The notes beneath the pieces are model-generated. The model was not told the origin of the DNA. It did no database searches and was given only the letters and a program-made list of their open reading frames with translations. 44,030 nt of DNA from Parcubacteria group bacterium (GTDB lineage Bacteria > Patescibacteriota > Minisyncoccia > UBA10092): assembly GCA_016188835.1 (NCBI GenBank), contig JACPHB010000016.1, forward strand, positions 1-44,030. Direction: 5' to 3'. A program made the translations under genes and the position numbers. Within the stretch, counting starts at the first letter, position 1. Every line of letters begins with the position of its first letter. Positions 17,548 through 27,258 of this stretch are shown here, piece after piece.

Positions 17548-18420
17548 ATGGCACATATACCCGTTCTTATAAAAGAAGTTTTAGAATATCTTGATCTCAA
17601 GCCGAATCAGAATTTTATTGACGCGACGGTTGGCGATGGCGGGCATGCGGCAGCTATTTTAGAAAAAACATCGCCAAACGGAAAATTATTGGCCATAGAT
17701 CGCGATTCCGATTCGATTGTCCGTGCTAAAAGCAAATTAATGGAGTTTGGGAATAGAGTTCTTTATATAAATGACTCTTTCGGTAATTTGGCGAGTATTG
17801 TTAAAGAAAACAACGGTCTCGCCAATGGCATATTATTTGACTTCGGGATGTCTTCTAGCCAGCTTGAAAATTCCGGCAGAGGATTTACTTTCTCTAAAGA
17901 TGAAATTCTTGATATGCGCTACGACGTTAAAACGCCGATTACCGCCGAAGATGTTGTCAATGAATATAGTGAAAAAGAGTTGGTGGAAATTTTTAAAAAA
18001 TGGGCAGATGTACCTAATGCTATAAAAATTGCGCGCGCCATTATTCAGGATCGCAGAAAAGAACGAATTAAAACGACCGGAGAATTGGTAAAGATTATTG
18101 ATAAAACGATAAAAAGGCGGGGACGGCTTCATCCTGCAACACTAGTTTTCCAGGCATTGCGGATTGAAGTTAATCAAGAGCTGGCCGAAATAGAAAAAGC
18201 GTTAAAAATTATTCCTGAAATTTTAAAACAAGGCAGTCGCTCGGCCCTTATCTCATTTCATTCTTTGGAAGATCGTTTAATAAAAAATTGGTCAAAGAAT
18301 TTAGAAAAACAGGGTATTATAAAAATTTTAAATAAAAAACCGATAACAACTTCTTTGGAAGAAATTAGGATAAATCCCCGAAGTCGAAGCGCTAAGTTAA
18401 GAGTAGTGGAAAAAACTTAA
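17548..18420 (+). CDS. rsmH: 16S rRNA (cytosine-N4)-methyltransferase
   Basis: HIPVLIKEVLEYL, DATVGDGGHAAAIL, LFDFGMSSSQLENSGRGFTF, ISFHSLEDRLIK. Confidence 0.95.
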   Translation: MAHIPVLIKEVLEYLDLKPNQNFIDATVGDGGHAAAILEKTSPNGKLLAIDRDSDSIVRAKSKLMEFGNRVLYINDSFGNLASIVKENNGLANGILFDFGMSSSQLENSGRGFTFSKDEILDMRYDVKTPITAEDVVNEYSEKELVEIFKKWADVPNAIKIARAIIQDRRKERIKTTGELVKIIDKTIKRRGRLHPATLVFQALRIEVNQELAEIEKALKIIPEILKQGSRSALISFHSLEDRLIKNWSKNLEKQGIIKILNKKPITTSLEEIRINPRSRSAKLRVVEKT

Positions 18421-18422
18421 TT

Positions 18423-18728
18423 ATGATTAAAATAACTTATAAAAATTTAAAAATAGAACGGCTTAATGTTTTTGCGCTTTTAATCGCCTCAGCTTTAATT
18501 GTTATTTATTTATTTATTGCCAATAATGTGGCAATAAATAATTATCGGAAAACTTCTTTGCAAAAATATATTGACGGTTTGAGAATGGAAATACGAACTC
18601 TTAATTTGGAATTGACCGATAAACGAAGTATTGGTTTTTTAAAAAAAGCCGCTCAAAACCTTAATCTTGTGGTTAATGAAAGCATCCAATATGTTAAAAT
18701 TTCTGGCCCGGTCGCCAAAAATGAATAA
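18423..18728 (+). CDS. FtsL-like small membrane division protein
   Basis: Single TM plus coiled coil, between rsmH and ftsI. Confidence 0.6.
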   Translation: MIKITYKNLKIERLNVFALLIASALIVIYLFIANNVAINNYRKTSLQKYIDGLRMEIRTLNLELTDKRSIGFLKKAAQNLNLVVNESIQYVKISGPVAKNE

Positions 18729-20374
18729 TGAAACAAAACACTGAAAATAGAATTTTGATTTTACTTGTTATTTTTATATCCCTTGGCCTCCTTATTTGGG
18801 GGCGATTCTTTTATCTTTCCGTAATTCGCTACGAATATTATTTAGCCAAAGCAAAAATTTTAAGCGCCGCAACAAGCAGCGCCGCTCCTCGCGGCAGTAT
18901 TTTTTTAACCGATAAGGACTCGTTGCCATTTGCCGCGGCTTTAAATAAAGAATTTCCGCTTGTTTATGCTGTGCCCGCTAAAATAAAAGAGCCAGAAATA
19001 TTAGCCGAAAAACTGGCTCCGATTTTGGAATTAGACAAAGAAACATTAACCCAAAAACTGTCAAAAACCGGCGATCCTTATGAAATTTTAAAAAAGAGAG
19101 TTTCAGAAGAAATTGTCAAAACCATTAAAAATCAAAACGAAATCGGCATAGGCATTGATGATGAAACCTTAAGATATTATCCCGAAGGCCTTTATATTTC
19201 TCATACCATTGGATTTTTAGGTTTTAATAAAAATGGCCAAACCGGCCAATACGGACTTGAAGAATATTATGATAAGGAACTAACCGGCTTTGTTTCAAGC
19301 GCCGATTTGATTTTAACGATTGATTCGGCAATCCAATCCCAAGCCGGTATTTTACTGTTAAAAACCGTAGAGGATTGGCAGGCCGATGGCGGATCTATTA
19401 TTGTGATGGATCCTAAAGACGGCAGTATTTTAGCAATAGCTTCTTTCCCGGATTTTGATGCTAATAATTATTCTTCGATTAAAAATCATGATTTTTTTAT
19501 CAATCCGGTAACTTTAAAGCGTTATGAACCCGGTTCCGTTTTTAAACCGATAACCATGGCTATTGGCATTGAAACCGGCGCTGTCAGCCCGGAAACCGAA
19601 TATTATAATACTGGAACTGTTAAGGTCGGGGATAAAACTATTTCCAATTCTATTCCTGATAAGATTTTAGGATGGCAGACGATGGTAAAAGTTTTAGAAC
19701 AGTCGCTGAATACCGGTGCTGTTTTTGTGGAACAAAAAGTTCCTAAAGATGTTTTTCTTCGATATTTAAAAGATTTTGGCATTGACAGTAAGACCGGAAT
19801 TGATGTTTTAGAAATCAATGGGGATTTATCTGTTTTAGAAAGCATGAGAGACATTAATTTCGCTACCGCTTCTTTTGGGCAAGGAGTGGCGCTGACTCCG
19901 ATAGAACTTATCAGGGCTTTATCGGCTATTGCCAATGGCGGCAAATTGATAAGACCGCATTTGGTAAAAAAAGTTGTTTATCATAATGGAGAAAATTATG
20001 GAGCAAAAGATGAATTGCCAAAGCAAGTAATTTCTCCTGAAACATCGGCTAAATTAATAAATATGATGACTAAAGTAGTTGAAAGTGGCAGCGGTCGTCG
20101 AGCCGGAGTAACTGATTATACGGTTGCCGGGAAAACAGGCACAGCCCAAGTGCCAGATTTTAAGAAAGGCGGATATTTGGATCAATATATCCATACTTTT
20201 GTGGGATTTGCCCCAGCTTACGATCCTAAGTTTATCGCCTTAATAAAGCTTGATAATCCGAAAGGGGTGCGTTTTGCCGAAAGCACGGTGGTTCCCGTTT
20301 TTAGCGATTTAGCAAAATTTATTTTTAGTTACTATCAGATACCTCCGGATAAGCCTGTTGAAAATCAAAAGTGA
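18728..20374 (+). CDS. ftsI: Penicillin-binding protein 2 / FtsI
   Basis: EPGSVFKPITM (SxxK), QSLNTG (SxN), AGKTGTAQ (KTG). Confidence 0.93.
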   Translation: MKQNTENRILILLVIFISLGLLIWGRFFYLSVIRYEYYLAKAKILSAATSSAAPRGSIFLTDKDSLPFAAALNKEFPLVYAVPAKIKEPEILAEKLAPILELDKETLTQKLSKTGDPYEILKKRVSEEIVKTIKNQNEIGIGIDDETLRYYPEGLYISHTIGFLGFNKNGQTGQYGLEEYYDKELTGFVSSADLILTIDSAIQSQAGILLLKTVEDWQADGGSIIVMDPKDGSILAIASFPDFDANNYSSIKNHDFFINPVTLKRYEPGSVFKPITMAIGIETGAVSPETEYYNTGTVKVGDKTISNSIPDKILGWQTMVKVLEQSLNTGAVFVEQKVPKDVFLRYLKDFGIDSKTGIDVLEINGDLSVLESMRDINFATASFGQGVALTPIELIRALSAIANGGKLIRPHLVKKVVYHNGENYGAKDELPKQVISPETSAKLINMMTKVVESGSGRRAGVTDYTVAGKTGTAQVPDFKKGGYLDQYIHTFVGFAPAYDPKFIALIKLDNPKGVRFAESTVVPVFSDLAKFIFSYYQIPPDKPVENQK

Positions 20375-20394
20375 AGCGCATATAATCCATTGAT

Positions 20395-21573
20395 ATGGAA
20401 AATAAAATAAAAGTTGCTATTATGTTCGGAAGCCGGTCGGTGGAGCACGAGGTTTCTATTGTTACGGCAATGCAGGTTTTTGAAAATATTGACCGCGATA
20501 AATATGATGTAATTCCGGTTTATATTGATAAAAAAGGCCGCTGGCTAGTTGATGAAAAACTGGGGAAGATTGAATCTTTTAAAGATTTAAAACTCAAAGA
20601 AATAAAAGTGCCCGAATATATATTTCAAGCGTCGCCAAGCGTTAAAGCGCTTTTGCCAAAATCGGTATTTAAATTTTTACAAAAAATCAAAGCCGATATT
20701 TATTTTCCCGTTATTCATGGCACCTATGGCGAAGATGGGACAATTCAAGGGCTTTTTGAAATGGCAGACGTTCCTTATGTTGGAAGCGGCGTTGCCGGTT
20801 CGGCCGTTGGAATGGATAAAATCATCCAAAAGTCCGTTTTTAAAGATAATAACATTCCTGTTGTAAAATATCTCTGGTTTTTAAAAAGCGAATGGCAGGA
20901 TAATAAAGTTAAAATTATAGAAAAAGTAGAAAAAACTTTAGGTTATCCAGTTTTTATTAAACCGGCAAATTTGGGTTCAAGTATTGCTATTAATAAAGCC
21001 GTTGGTTTAAAAGAGTTAGAAAGCGCCATAGAAATTGCTTCTAGTTTTGATCAGCGGATTATCGTTGAAGAGGGAAAAGAGGGGATTATTGAAATCAATT
21101 GTTCTGTTATTGGCAATAATAACGAATTAACTGCTTCAGTTTGCGAACAACCGGTCAATAGCGAGCAAATGTTAACCTATGAAGATAAATATCTCAAAGG
21201 CGGAAAAGTTAAAGGTCTGCCTGCGCAGGCAGGCATGGCTGGTCTTTCGCGTTTAGTGCCGGCGCCGATAAGCGAAGAACTTACTAAAAAAATTCAGGAA
21301 ACGGCAAAAAAAGCGTTTCGAGCGATTGATGCCGCGGGTATCGCCCGCGTTGATTTTATGGTGAGGCCGGATACAGAAGATTTTTGGATAACGGAAATAA
21401 ATACTTTGCCAGGCTCCCTATCTTTTTATCTTTGGGAAAAATCAGGTACTAATTTTAGCGAATTGATTGACCGGCTTATAAACTTAGGCTTTGAACGCCA
21501 CAAAGAACGCCAAGAATTAACTTTTAGTTATGATTCAGATTTGATTTCTAAAACTGCTGGTGGAAGGAAGTAA
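20395..21573 (+). CDS. ddl: D-alanine--D-alanine ligase
   Basis: VAIMFGSRSVEHEVSIVTA, VIHGTYGEDGTIQGL, PYVGSGV, ITEINTLPG. Confidence 0.95.
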   Translation: MENKIKVAIMFGSRSVEHEVSIVTAMQVFENIDRDKYDVIPVYIDKKGRWLVDEKLGKIESFKDLKLKEIKVPEYIFQASPSVKALLPKSVFKFLQKIKADIYFPVIHGTYGEDGTIQGLFEMADVPYVGSGVAGSAVGMDKIIQKSVFKDNNIPVVKYLWFLKSEWQDNKVKIIEKVEKTLGYPVFIKPANLGSSIAINKAVGLKELESAIEIASSFDQRIIVEEGKEGIIEINCSVIGNNNELTASVCEQPVNSEQMLTYEDKYLKGGKVKGLPAQAGMAGLSRLVPAPISEELTKKIQETAKKAFRAIDAAGIARVDFMVRPDTEDFWITEINTLPGSLSFYLWEKSGTNFSELIDRLINLGFERHKERQELTFSYDSDLISKTAGGRK

Positions 21574-21652
21574 GAGATAAAAAATAATGCCCCCGCTGCA
21601 GGCGGGGGACCTTGGTTACCAATGTTCCGGCCCAAGGATTTGAGTGGCTCGA

Positions 21653-21728
21653 GGAGCGCGGGCGGGAATCGAACCCGGATTTTCCAGCCCAGGCGGGCTG
21701 TGCTGCTTCCATTACAGTCAGCCGCGCT
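21653..21728 (-). tRNA. tRNA-like sequence, identity unresolved, possibly degenerate
   Basis: CCGGGTTCGATTCCCGC T-arm, complementary AGCGCGG/CCGCGCT acceptor and TGTAATGGAAGCA D-arm-like block, but anticodon hairpin CAGCC-CGCCTG-GGCTG has an atypical loop. Confidence 0.4.
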
Positions 21729-21777
21729 CACTCGAGCCTAATGCCATTATATCAAATCCATAGAATCTGTCAAGCCC

Positions 21778-22992
21778 TTAGAAATAGTGGTCGGGGAGGT
21801 CGTTTTCTAGTAAAATTGCGGAATTGGGGATTGTGAGTTCGGAAAGTTTTGATTTGGCCGCGTCTAAATCTAAAACTTCATAAACCCTAGAAATATAATC
21901 ATTACCGTAAACTTCTTTCAGCCCCTCTGTAAAAGCGTCTTTATTTGTTTCTCCGACCACAATTGTATAGTCGGCGATTTTGGCGGCGCTTTGCGCCGCT
22001 TCTTTATTTAACTCAAATTGCTTTTCACCGAGTTCAATCATCCCCGGCGTTACCAATATCCTTCTTTGTGCTGGTGTGTTTTTTAGCATTTCCAGCGCCG
22101 ATAAAAATCCGGCCGGATTGGAGTTATAAGTATCGTCAATAATCGTAATGCCTGCCGAAGTTTTAATAATCTGTTGTCGATGAAGAGTTTGCGGCGCGGT
22201 TTTAATATATCCAAAAATTTCTTCTTGGGTTATATCAAAAATTTTTCCGATTTTAACCAACAAATCTTCTTTTGAAGAAAAAAATTCTATTTTTGACCTT
22301 ATACTAAAATTTTTAATTTTTTGTTCCAATTCTTTCGGTAAAAATCCCACTCCACTTTCCGGCAATGATTCAATAAGTTCCATTTTTGTTTTTAAAATAT
22401 TTTCTTCCGAGCCGAATCTTTCAAGATGCATCGGTCCGATGGCGGTAATAATTCCTATTTTTGGTTTTATTAATTTTGATATTGCTTTAATATCTCCCGC
22501 TTGGTAAGCGGCCATTTCGCATACGAAAATTTCATGTTCTGGTTTAAGATTTTTTAATATTGTTTTGGCGACGCCGAGCGGTGTATTGTAATTTCCTTCG
22601 GTTTTTAGCGTTTTGTATTTATGTATTAATACATGTGAAATTGCGTCTTTGGTCGTTGTTTTTCCGTAAGAGCCGGTAATACCAATTACAGTTAAATTTT
22701 TCATTCGATTTATTTTAAAGCGTGCTAGAGAAACTAAAAATTTTTTAGCTAAAATGTCAATAGGCGATAAAAATCTTGAAGAGATTTTTATCGCCAGCGG
22801 TCCATTCCCGAGTGTTATGACGTAAAAAATATGAGCAAGTGCCCAAAGAATTCGGGCTTTTGGCGTCCAATCAATATGTTTCTTTTTTTCCAAAACAACG
22901 CAGCCGGGATTGTTTTTTAGCCAATCGCTAAAGCGTTTTAAATCATACTCCTCAAGTTGTAATAAATATAATAAATTTCTAAGCGGCATCAT
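21778..22992 (-). CDS. murF: UDP-N-acetylmuramoyl-tripeptide--D-Ala-D-Ala ligase (MurF-like)
   Basis: VIGITGSYGKTTTKD, EGNYNTPLGV, DDTYNSNPAGFLSALE. Confidence 0.88.
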   Translation of the reverse strand: MMPLRNLLYLLQLEEYDLKRFSDWLKNNPGCVVLEKKKHIDWTPKARILWALAHIFYVITLGNGPLAIKISSRFLSPIDILAKKFLVSLARFKINRMKNLTVIGITGSYGKTTTKDAISHVLIHKYKTLKTEGNYNTPLGVAKTILKNLKPEHEIFVCEMAAYQAGDIKAISKLIKPKIGIITAIGPMHLERFGSEENILKTKMELIESLPESGVGFLPKELEQKIKNFSIRSKIEFFSSKEDLLVKIGKIFDITQEEIFGYIKTAPQTLHRQQIIKTSAGITIIDDTYNSNPAGFLSALEMLKNTPAQRRILVTPGMIELGEKQFELNKEAAQSAAKIADYTIVVGETNKDAFTEGLKEVYGNDYISRVYEVLDLDAAKSKLSELTIPNSAILLENDLPDHYF

Positions 22993-23702
22993 AGAGAAAA
23001 ATCTTTTATTAATTTAATAAATTTTTCAGGTTTTTCTAAAAATGGAAAATGACCAGCATTTTTTATTACAGCCAGCTTGGCGCTGGGGATTGTTTTAACA
23101 ATTAGTTCGCCTTCTTTTAACGGCGTCATAGCATCGTTTTCTCCCCAGATAACAAGCACAGAATTTTTTATTGAGTTTAATTGCAATTCCAGGTTTTCTT
23201 TAATAACATTTTTAAAAGTTTGTTTAAGTTCGGCGTTTTTAATTTGCGCCCAATCGGTTTTATCTAATTTCATTAACTTTTTAATTATTATTCTTAATTT
23301 CTCAGAAATAATAGGCTTAAGAACAGGCCATATTTTTTCGAGTAAAAGCATTTTACGTTTAGGCCTGCGAATGGCGCTGGCATCGACTAAAATTAATTTT
23401 GAGATACTGTCAGGATAAATCAGGGCTAATTTTATTGCTACTGCGCCGCCGAAAGAATGCCCGATTATTATGGGATTTTCTATGTTATTTATTTTTAAAA
23501 ATTCATAAACAAAATCGGCATAATCTTTTAGCACCATTGTTTTTTCTATTGGTGTTTTGCCAAAACCGGGCAAATCCACGGTAAAAATTTTAAAATCATC
23601 TTTCAGATAATAAAAAAGCGGCTCAAATATTTTTGAAGATACGCCCCAGCCATGCAGGAAAACTAAAATTTTTTGAGAATTCATTAAACTAAATAATGCC
23701 AC
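22989..23702 (-). CDS. Alpha/beta hydrolase
   Basis: LHGWGVSS, DLPGFGKT, IIGHSFGGAVA nucleophile elbow, terminal NAGHFPFLEKP. Confidence 0.88.
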   Translation of the reverse strand: MALFSLMNSQKILVFLHGWGVSSKIFEPLFYYLKDDFKIFTVDLPGFGKTPIEKTMVLKDYADFVYEFLKINNIENPIIIGHSFGGAVAIKLALIYPDSISKLILVDASAIRRPKRKMLLLEKIWPVLKPIISEKLRIIIKKLMKLDKTDWAQIKNAELKQTFKNVIKENLELQLNSIKNSVLVIWGENDAMTPLKEGELIVKTIPSAKLAVIKNAGHFPFLEKPEKFIKLIKDFSL

Positions 23703-23809
23703 AAAATCGTTATTTTTTCCATAATTGACAATAGTATCGGAACGTTTTATTTTAAATCCAGTCGTTGTTTAACAATATAAATATATGATAAATATGTGGA
23801 GCTGCTAAA

Positions 23810-25450
23810 ATGAGAAAAGACATGATTGCGTTTTTTACTCCCGAAGTCGCGCTTGATCAAAGTTTACACACTTATGGCGGAGGATTAGGCTTTGTCAGCG
23901 GAGATTTTTTAAGGTCTGCTTACAAGATTAATTTTCCGGTAATTGGCGTTACAATTCTTCCACGGCAAGGTTACTACGACCAGCATATTGAAAACGGTTT
24001 AATGAAAATAAATTATGTAAATCGCCATTACGACGGCATTCTTGAGAGAACCGGTATTAAATTTACGGTCGAGATATGTTCATCGTCGGTCTGGGTGGAA
24101 GTTTGGCGCTTGCCGGAAGGAAAATTTGGCGCGGCACAAATCCTTTTCCTTGATGCCGATATAGACCCTAATGACCATATTTCGCGGCTGAACACACTGC
24201 AATTATATGGCGGTTCTCGCGATTCCGGCGCTAATCTTGAAAGAAAAATTGTACAATCTTTGCTTCTTGCCCGCGGAGGCATTGAAGCGCTGAAGCGCTT
24301 AAATATTTCTGTTTCAAAATATCACGGTAATGAAAGCTATACCGCTTTTGTTCCAATGGAATTGGCGTGCGAAGCGCTGAAAGAGGGAAAAAGTTTTCGT
24401 GAAGCGGTTGAATACGCTAAGTCAAAATTCGTATTTACAACGCATACGCCGGTGCGCGCGGGTAATCCGGAATATAGCATAAATTCGGTAATGAGAATGG
24501 GCGGCTATGATAAGTTTTTTGACGAAGAAGCACTTAGAAAAATTGGAAGTGATCCTTTCAATATGACAGCGGCTTGTTTGCGTCTTTCAAAAAAAACTAA
24601 CGCTGTTTCTAAAAAGCATCAGGAAACATCACAAAAGCTTTGGCATTGGGTAAACGGCAACAGCGTTGCCAAGCGGATTATAGCAATTACCAATGGCGTT
24701 AGCCGTGACTATTGGCAATATGAAGATTTCAGAATTGCCGTTACTGCCAAAGAAATGGAAGAAGCAAAACTTAAACACAAGAGAGAGATGATTCAATATA
24801 TTGTAGAAAAAACTGGACGATATTTAAGTGAGAATGTTCCGACTATCATTTGGGCTAAGCGATTTGCCGAATATAAGAGGCCGCATCTTCTTTTTTATAA
24901 TTTTAACCAAGAAAAATCGGAATGGATTAAGTCGCAATTAAAAGAAAACAAGTTACAGATAATTTATGCCGGTAAGCCGCATCCGGACGATGATAACATG
25001 ATTCATGCTTTCAACCGTCTTCTTTTTGCAAGTTATGAACTTCCGAATTTGGTAGTGCTTTCCGGTTATGAACTTTGGCTTAGCAAATTACTTAAAGCCG
25101 GAGCCGACGTTTGGCTGAATAATCCGCGTTTTCCCATGGAGGCCAGCGGCACTTCCGGAATGTCGGCCGCTATGAACGGCGCGTTAAATTTATCAATAGT
25201 TGACGGCTGGATGTGCGAAGCCGATCCAGAAAATTATTTTCCATTCGGCACGCAAATTCCAGGCGGTGACCAAGATTCCTTTGATGCACAAGAATTGAAA
25301 ATTTGTCTTGAAACAACCGTGATGCCTCTTTTTTACGGAGATAAAGAAAAATGGTATAAGAAAACTTTGGCCGCAAAATTTGAAGCTGAAAAATATTGGA
25401 CATCCGATAGAATGGTCTTGGAATATCAAAAATTGCTTTATATTGATTAA
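23810..25450 (+). CDS. Alpha-glucan (glycogen) phosphorylase family protein, variant active site
   Basis: GT35 motifs TYGGGLGFVSGD, FTTHTPVRAGN, RFAEYKRPHLLF, GKPHPDDDNM, EASGTSGMSAAMNGALNLSIVDGW. Confidence 0.85.
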   Translation: MRKDMIAFFTPEVALDQSLHTYGGGLGFVSGDFLRSAYKINFPVIGVTILPRQGYYDQHIENGLMKINYVNRHYDGILERTGIKFTVEICSSSVWVEVWRLPEGKFGAAQILFLDADIDPNDHISRLNTLQLYGGSRDSGANLERKIVQSLLLARGGIEALKRLNISVSKYHGNESYTAFVPMELACEALKEGKSFREAVEYAKSKFVFTTHTPVRAGNPEYSINSVMRMGGYDKFFDEEALRKIGSDPFNMTAACLRLSKKTNAVSKKHQETSQKLWHWVNGNSVAKRIIAITNGVSRDYWQYEDFRIAVTAKEMEEAKLKHKREMIQYIVEKTGRYLSENVPTIIWAKRFAEYKRPHLLFYNFNQEKSEWIKSQLKENKLQIIYAGKPHPDDDNMIHAFNRLLFASYELPNLVVLSGYELWLSKLLKAGADVWLNNPRFPMEASGTSGMSAAMNGALNLSIVDGWMCEADPENYFPFGTQIPGGDQDSFDAQELKICLETTVMPLFYGDKEKWYKKTLAAKFEAEKYWTSDRMVLEYQKLLYID

Positions 25451-25542
25451 AAATTTAAAAGCCCCTAACGGGCTTTTTATATTGTTAAATAGTTTTTTAA
25501 TGGAGTATAATATAAAGAAATATCAAATGACATATTAGTCGA

Positions 25543-25615
25543 GCCGCTATCGTCTAATGGCTTAGGACGTCGCGTTCTCAACGCGGCAATCGGGGTTCGA
25601 TTCCCCGTAGCGGTA
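25543..25615 (+). tRNA. tRNA-Glu(CUC)
   Basis: GCCGCTA/TAGCGGT acceptor, TCGCG-TTCTCAA-CGCGG anticodon arm, GGGGTTCGATTCCCC T-arm. Confidence 0.88.
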
Positions 25616-25639
25616 CGTAAAATTTGTATTATCCGAATT

Positions 25640-26467
25640 ATGTTATCTCACAATCTCAATTTAAAAATATTTTTAGAAGAGCTTGTTTCTTTTTTCCTAA
25701 TTGGAGTTTTGAGTATTTTTTCCGTTGCCAAAATTTATGAATTCGGAGAAATTTCATCTAAAGCAATTTCTTGGTGGCAATTTTTACTGGCCTTTGGCGT
25801 CGGCACGGCCGTTATTTTGGGCTTAATCCGCATTATGCACGGCGGCCTTTTTTTACGGATATTTTTTCTTCTGGCGTTATTTTCCGGAACATTAATAACG
25901 CTCGGAATTTTTTTAAACAATACTTGGTCGTTAATCTTTTCACTGCTTTTAATAGCGTTTTACAGTTTTTATCCATATGTATGGTTTCATAATCTAATTT
26001 TAATTTTAACTTTGCCTGGCATTGCGGCAGTGTTGGGGGCCTCCATAACTCCTTACGCGGCGGTAATTTTGCTGATTTTTATGTCGGTTTACGACTATAT
26101 CGCGGTTTATAAAACAAAACATATGGTTAAAATGGCTAAAGCCATGATTGCCGGCCGGGCAATTTTTGCGATGATTTATCCGGAACACTGGCATGGTTTC
26201 AAGGCGCATATTAACAAGGCGCATCCGGGAGAAGGTTTTATGATGCTTGGCACCGGGGATTTTGTTTTCCCTATTATTATGGCGACATCGGCTTTTTCAA
26301 TGAGCGTTATGGCGGCCTGGATTGTTTTAATTATTTCCTTGCTCGGGCTTTTACTAATGCATCTTATATTCAGTTTGCAAAAAGTTCGCCGACCCATGCC
26401 GGCTTTGCCGCCATTGGCCGCCTTCGCGATTTTAGGATTTATTATTTCTATAATATTTAAATTTTAA
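25640..26467 (+). CDS. Presenilin / signal-peptide-peptidase-like intramembrane aspartyl protease
   Basis: Polytopic; YDYIAVY (YD), LGTGDFVFP (GxGD), PALPP (PAL). Confidence 0.8.
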   Translation: MLSHNLNLKIFLEELVSFFLIGVLSIFSVAKIYEFGEISSKAISWWQFLLAFGVGTAVILGLIRIMHGGLFLRIFFLLALFSGTLITLGIFLNNTWSLIFSLLLIAFYSFYPYVWFHNLILILTLPGIAAVLGASITPYAAVILLIFMSVYDYIAVYKTKHMVKMAKAMIAGRAIFAMIYPEHWHGFKAHINKAHPGEGFMMLGTGDFVFPIIMATSAFSMSVMAAWIVLIISLLGLLLMHLIFSLQKVRRPMPALPPLAAFAILGFIISIIFKF

Positions 26468-26574
26468 AATTGCTTAGCCCCATTCGCCTTCGGCGAACGG
26501 CTCGCCCCGCATACAACTTGTTGTTGTGCGGGGCTCGCCCCCACCTACAATTTTAAAATTTAAATATTATAGAA
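26446..26574. repeat. Composite palindromic element with 27-bp perfect inverted arms
   Basis: TTCTATAATATTTAAATTTTAAAATTG ... CAATTTTAAAATTTAAATATTATAGAA around GC-rich core GCTTAGCCCCATTCGCCTTCGGCGAA. Confidence 0.85.
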
Positions 26575-26589
26575 TAGATATGTAATTTT

Positions 26590-26931
26590 ATGAAAGAATT
26601 TTTTAAAGATAACGTTATTAAATCACTTTTGATTTCAAGTTTGGTTTTGAATATAGGTCTTTTTTTGTTTTTTTATTTTTTTATAAAAAGAAGCGATATT
26701 CCGATTGTGCTTCACTACAATGTTGATTGGGGCGTTGATTATTTCGGTGAAGTTAAAAATATATTCATTTTACCGCTTGCTGGCTTAATAATTTTTTTGC
26801 TAAATAGTATTTTAGCTTTAAGATTGTGGGTTAGAATGAAAAGTTTGGCTTACTTTCTAGCGGCTGTAATTTTAATTTCAGAAATTTTTTTATGGCTGGC
26901 CGGCATCGCCCTTTACATCATCAATTCTTAA
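26590..26931 (+). CDS. Small multi-pass membrane protein
   Basis: Three hydrophobic segments; IPIVLHYNVDWGVDYFGE. Confidence 0.65.
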   Translation: MKEFFKDNVIKSLLISSLVLNIGLFLFFYFFIKRSDIPIVLHYNVDWGVDYFGEVKNIFILPLAGLIIFLLNSILALRLWVRMKSLAYFLAAVILISEIFLWLAGIALYIINS

Positions 26932-26949
26932 TGGTATATATTTAAAATC

Positions 26950-27258
26950 ATGAAATTAGCAGTTATAAAAACTGGAGGGAAGCAATATATTGTTAAAGAA
27001 GGGGACAGGTTAAAAGTTGAAAAAATAGACGCTAAAGAGGGCGATAATTTTGATTTTGATAAAGTATTGTTAGCCGCCGATAAAGAAGTAAATATCGGCA
27101 TGCCATTTGTTGAGGGGGCGAAAGTTTCCGCCAAAGTTTTAAAACAGGGGCGAACAAGAAAAATCGTTGTTTTTCATTATCACAGCAAAACCCGTTACAA
27201 GAAAAAAGCCGGCCATCGCCAACACTTCACCGAAGTTGAAATTCTAAAAATAAAATAA
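26950..27258 (+). CDS. rplU: 50S ribosomal protein L21
   Basis: MKLAVIKTGGKQYIVKEGDRLKVEKI...GRTRKIVVFHYHSKTRYKKKAGHRQHFTEVEI. Confidence 0.96.
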   Translation: MKLAVIKTGGKQYIVKEGDRLKVEKIDAKEGDNFDFDKVLLAADKEVNIGMPFVEGAKVSAKVLKQGRTRKIVVFHYHSKTRYKKKAGHRQHFTEVEILKIK

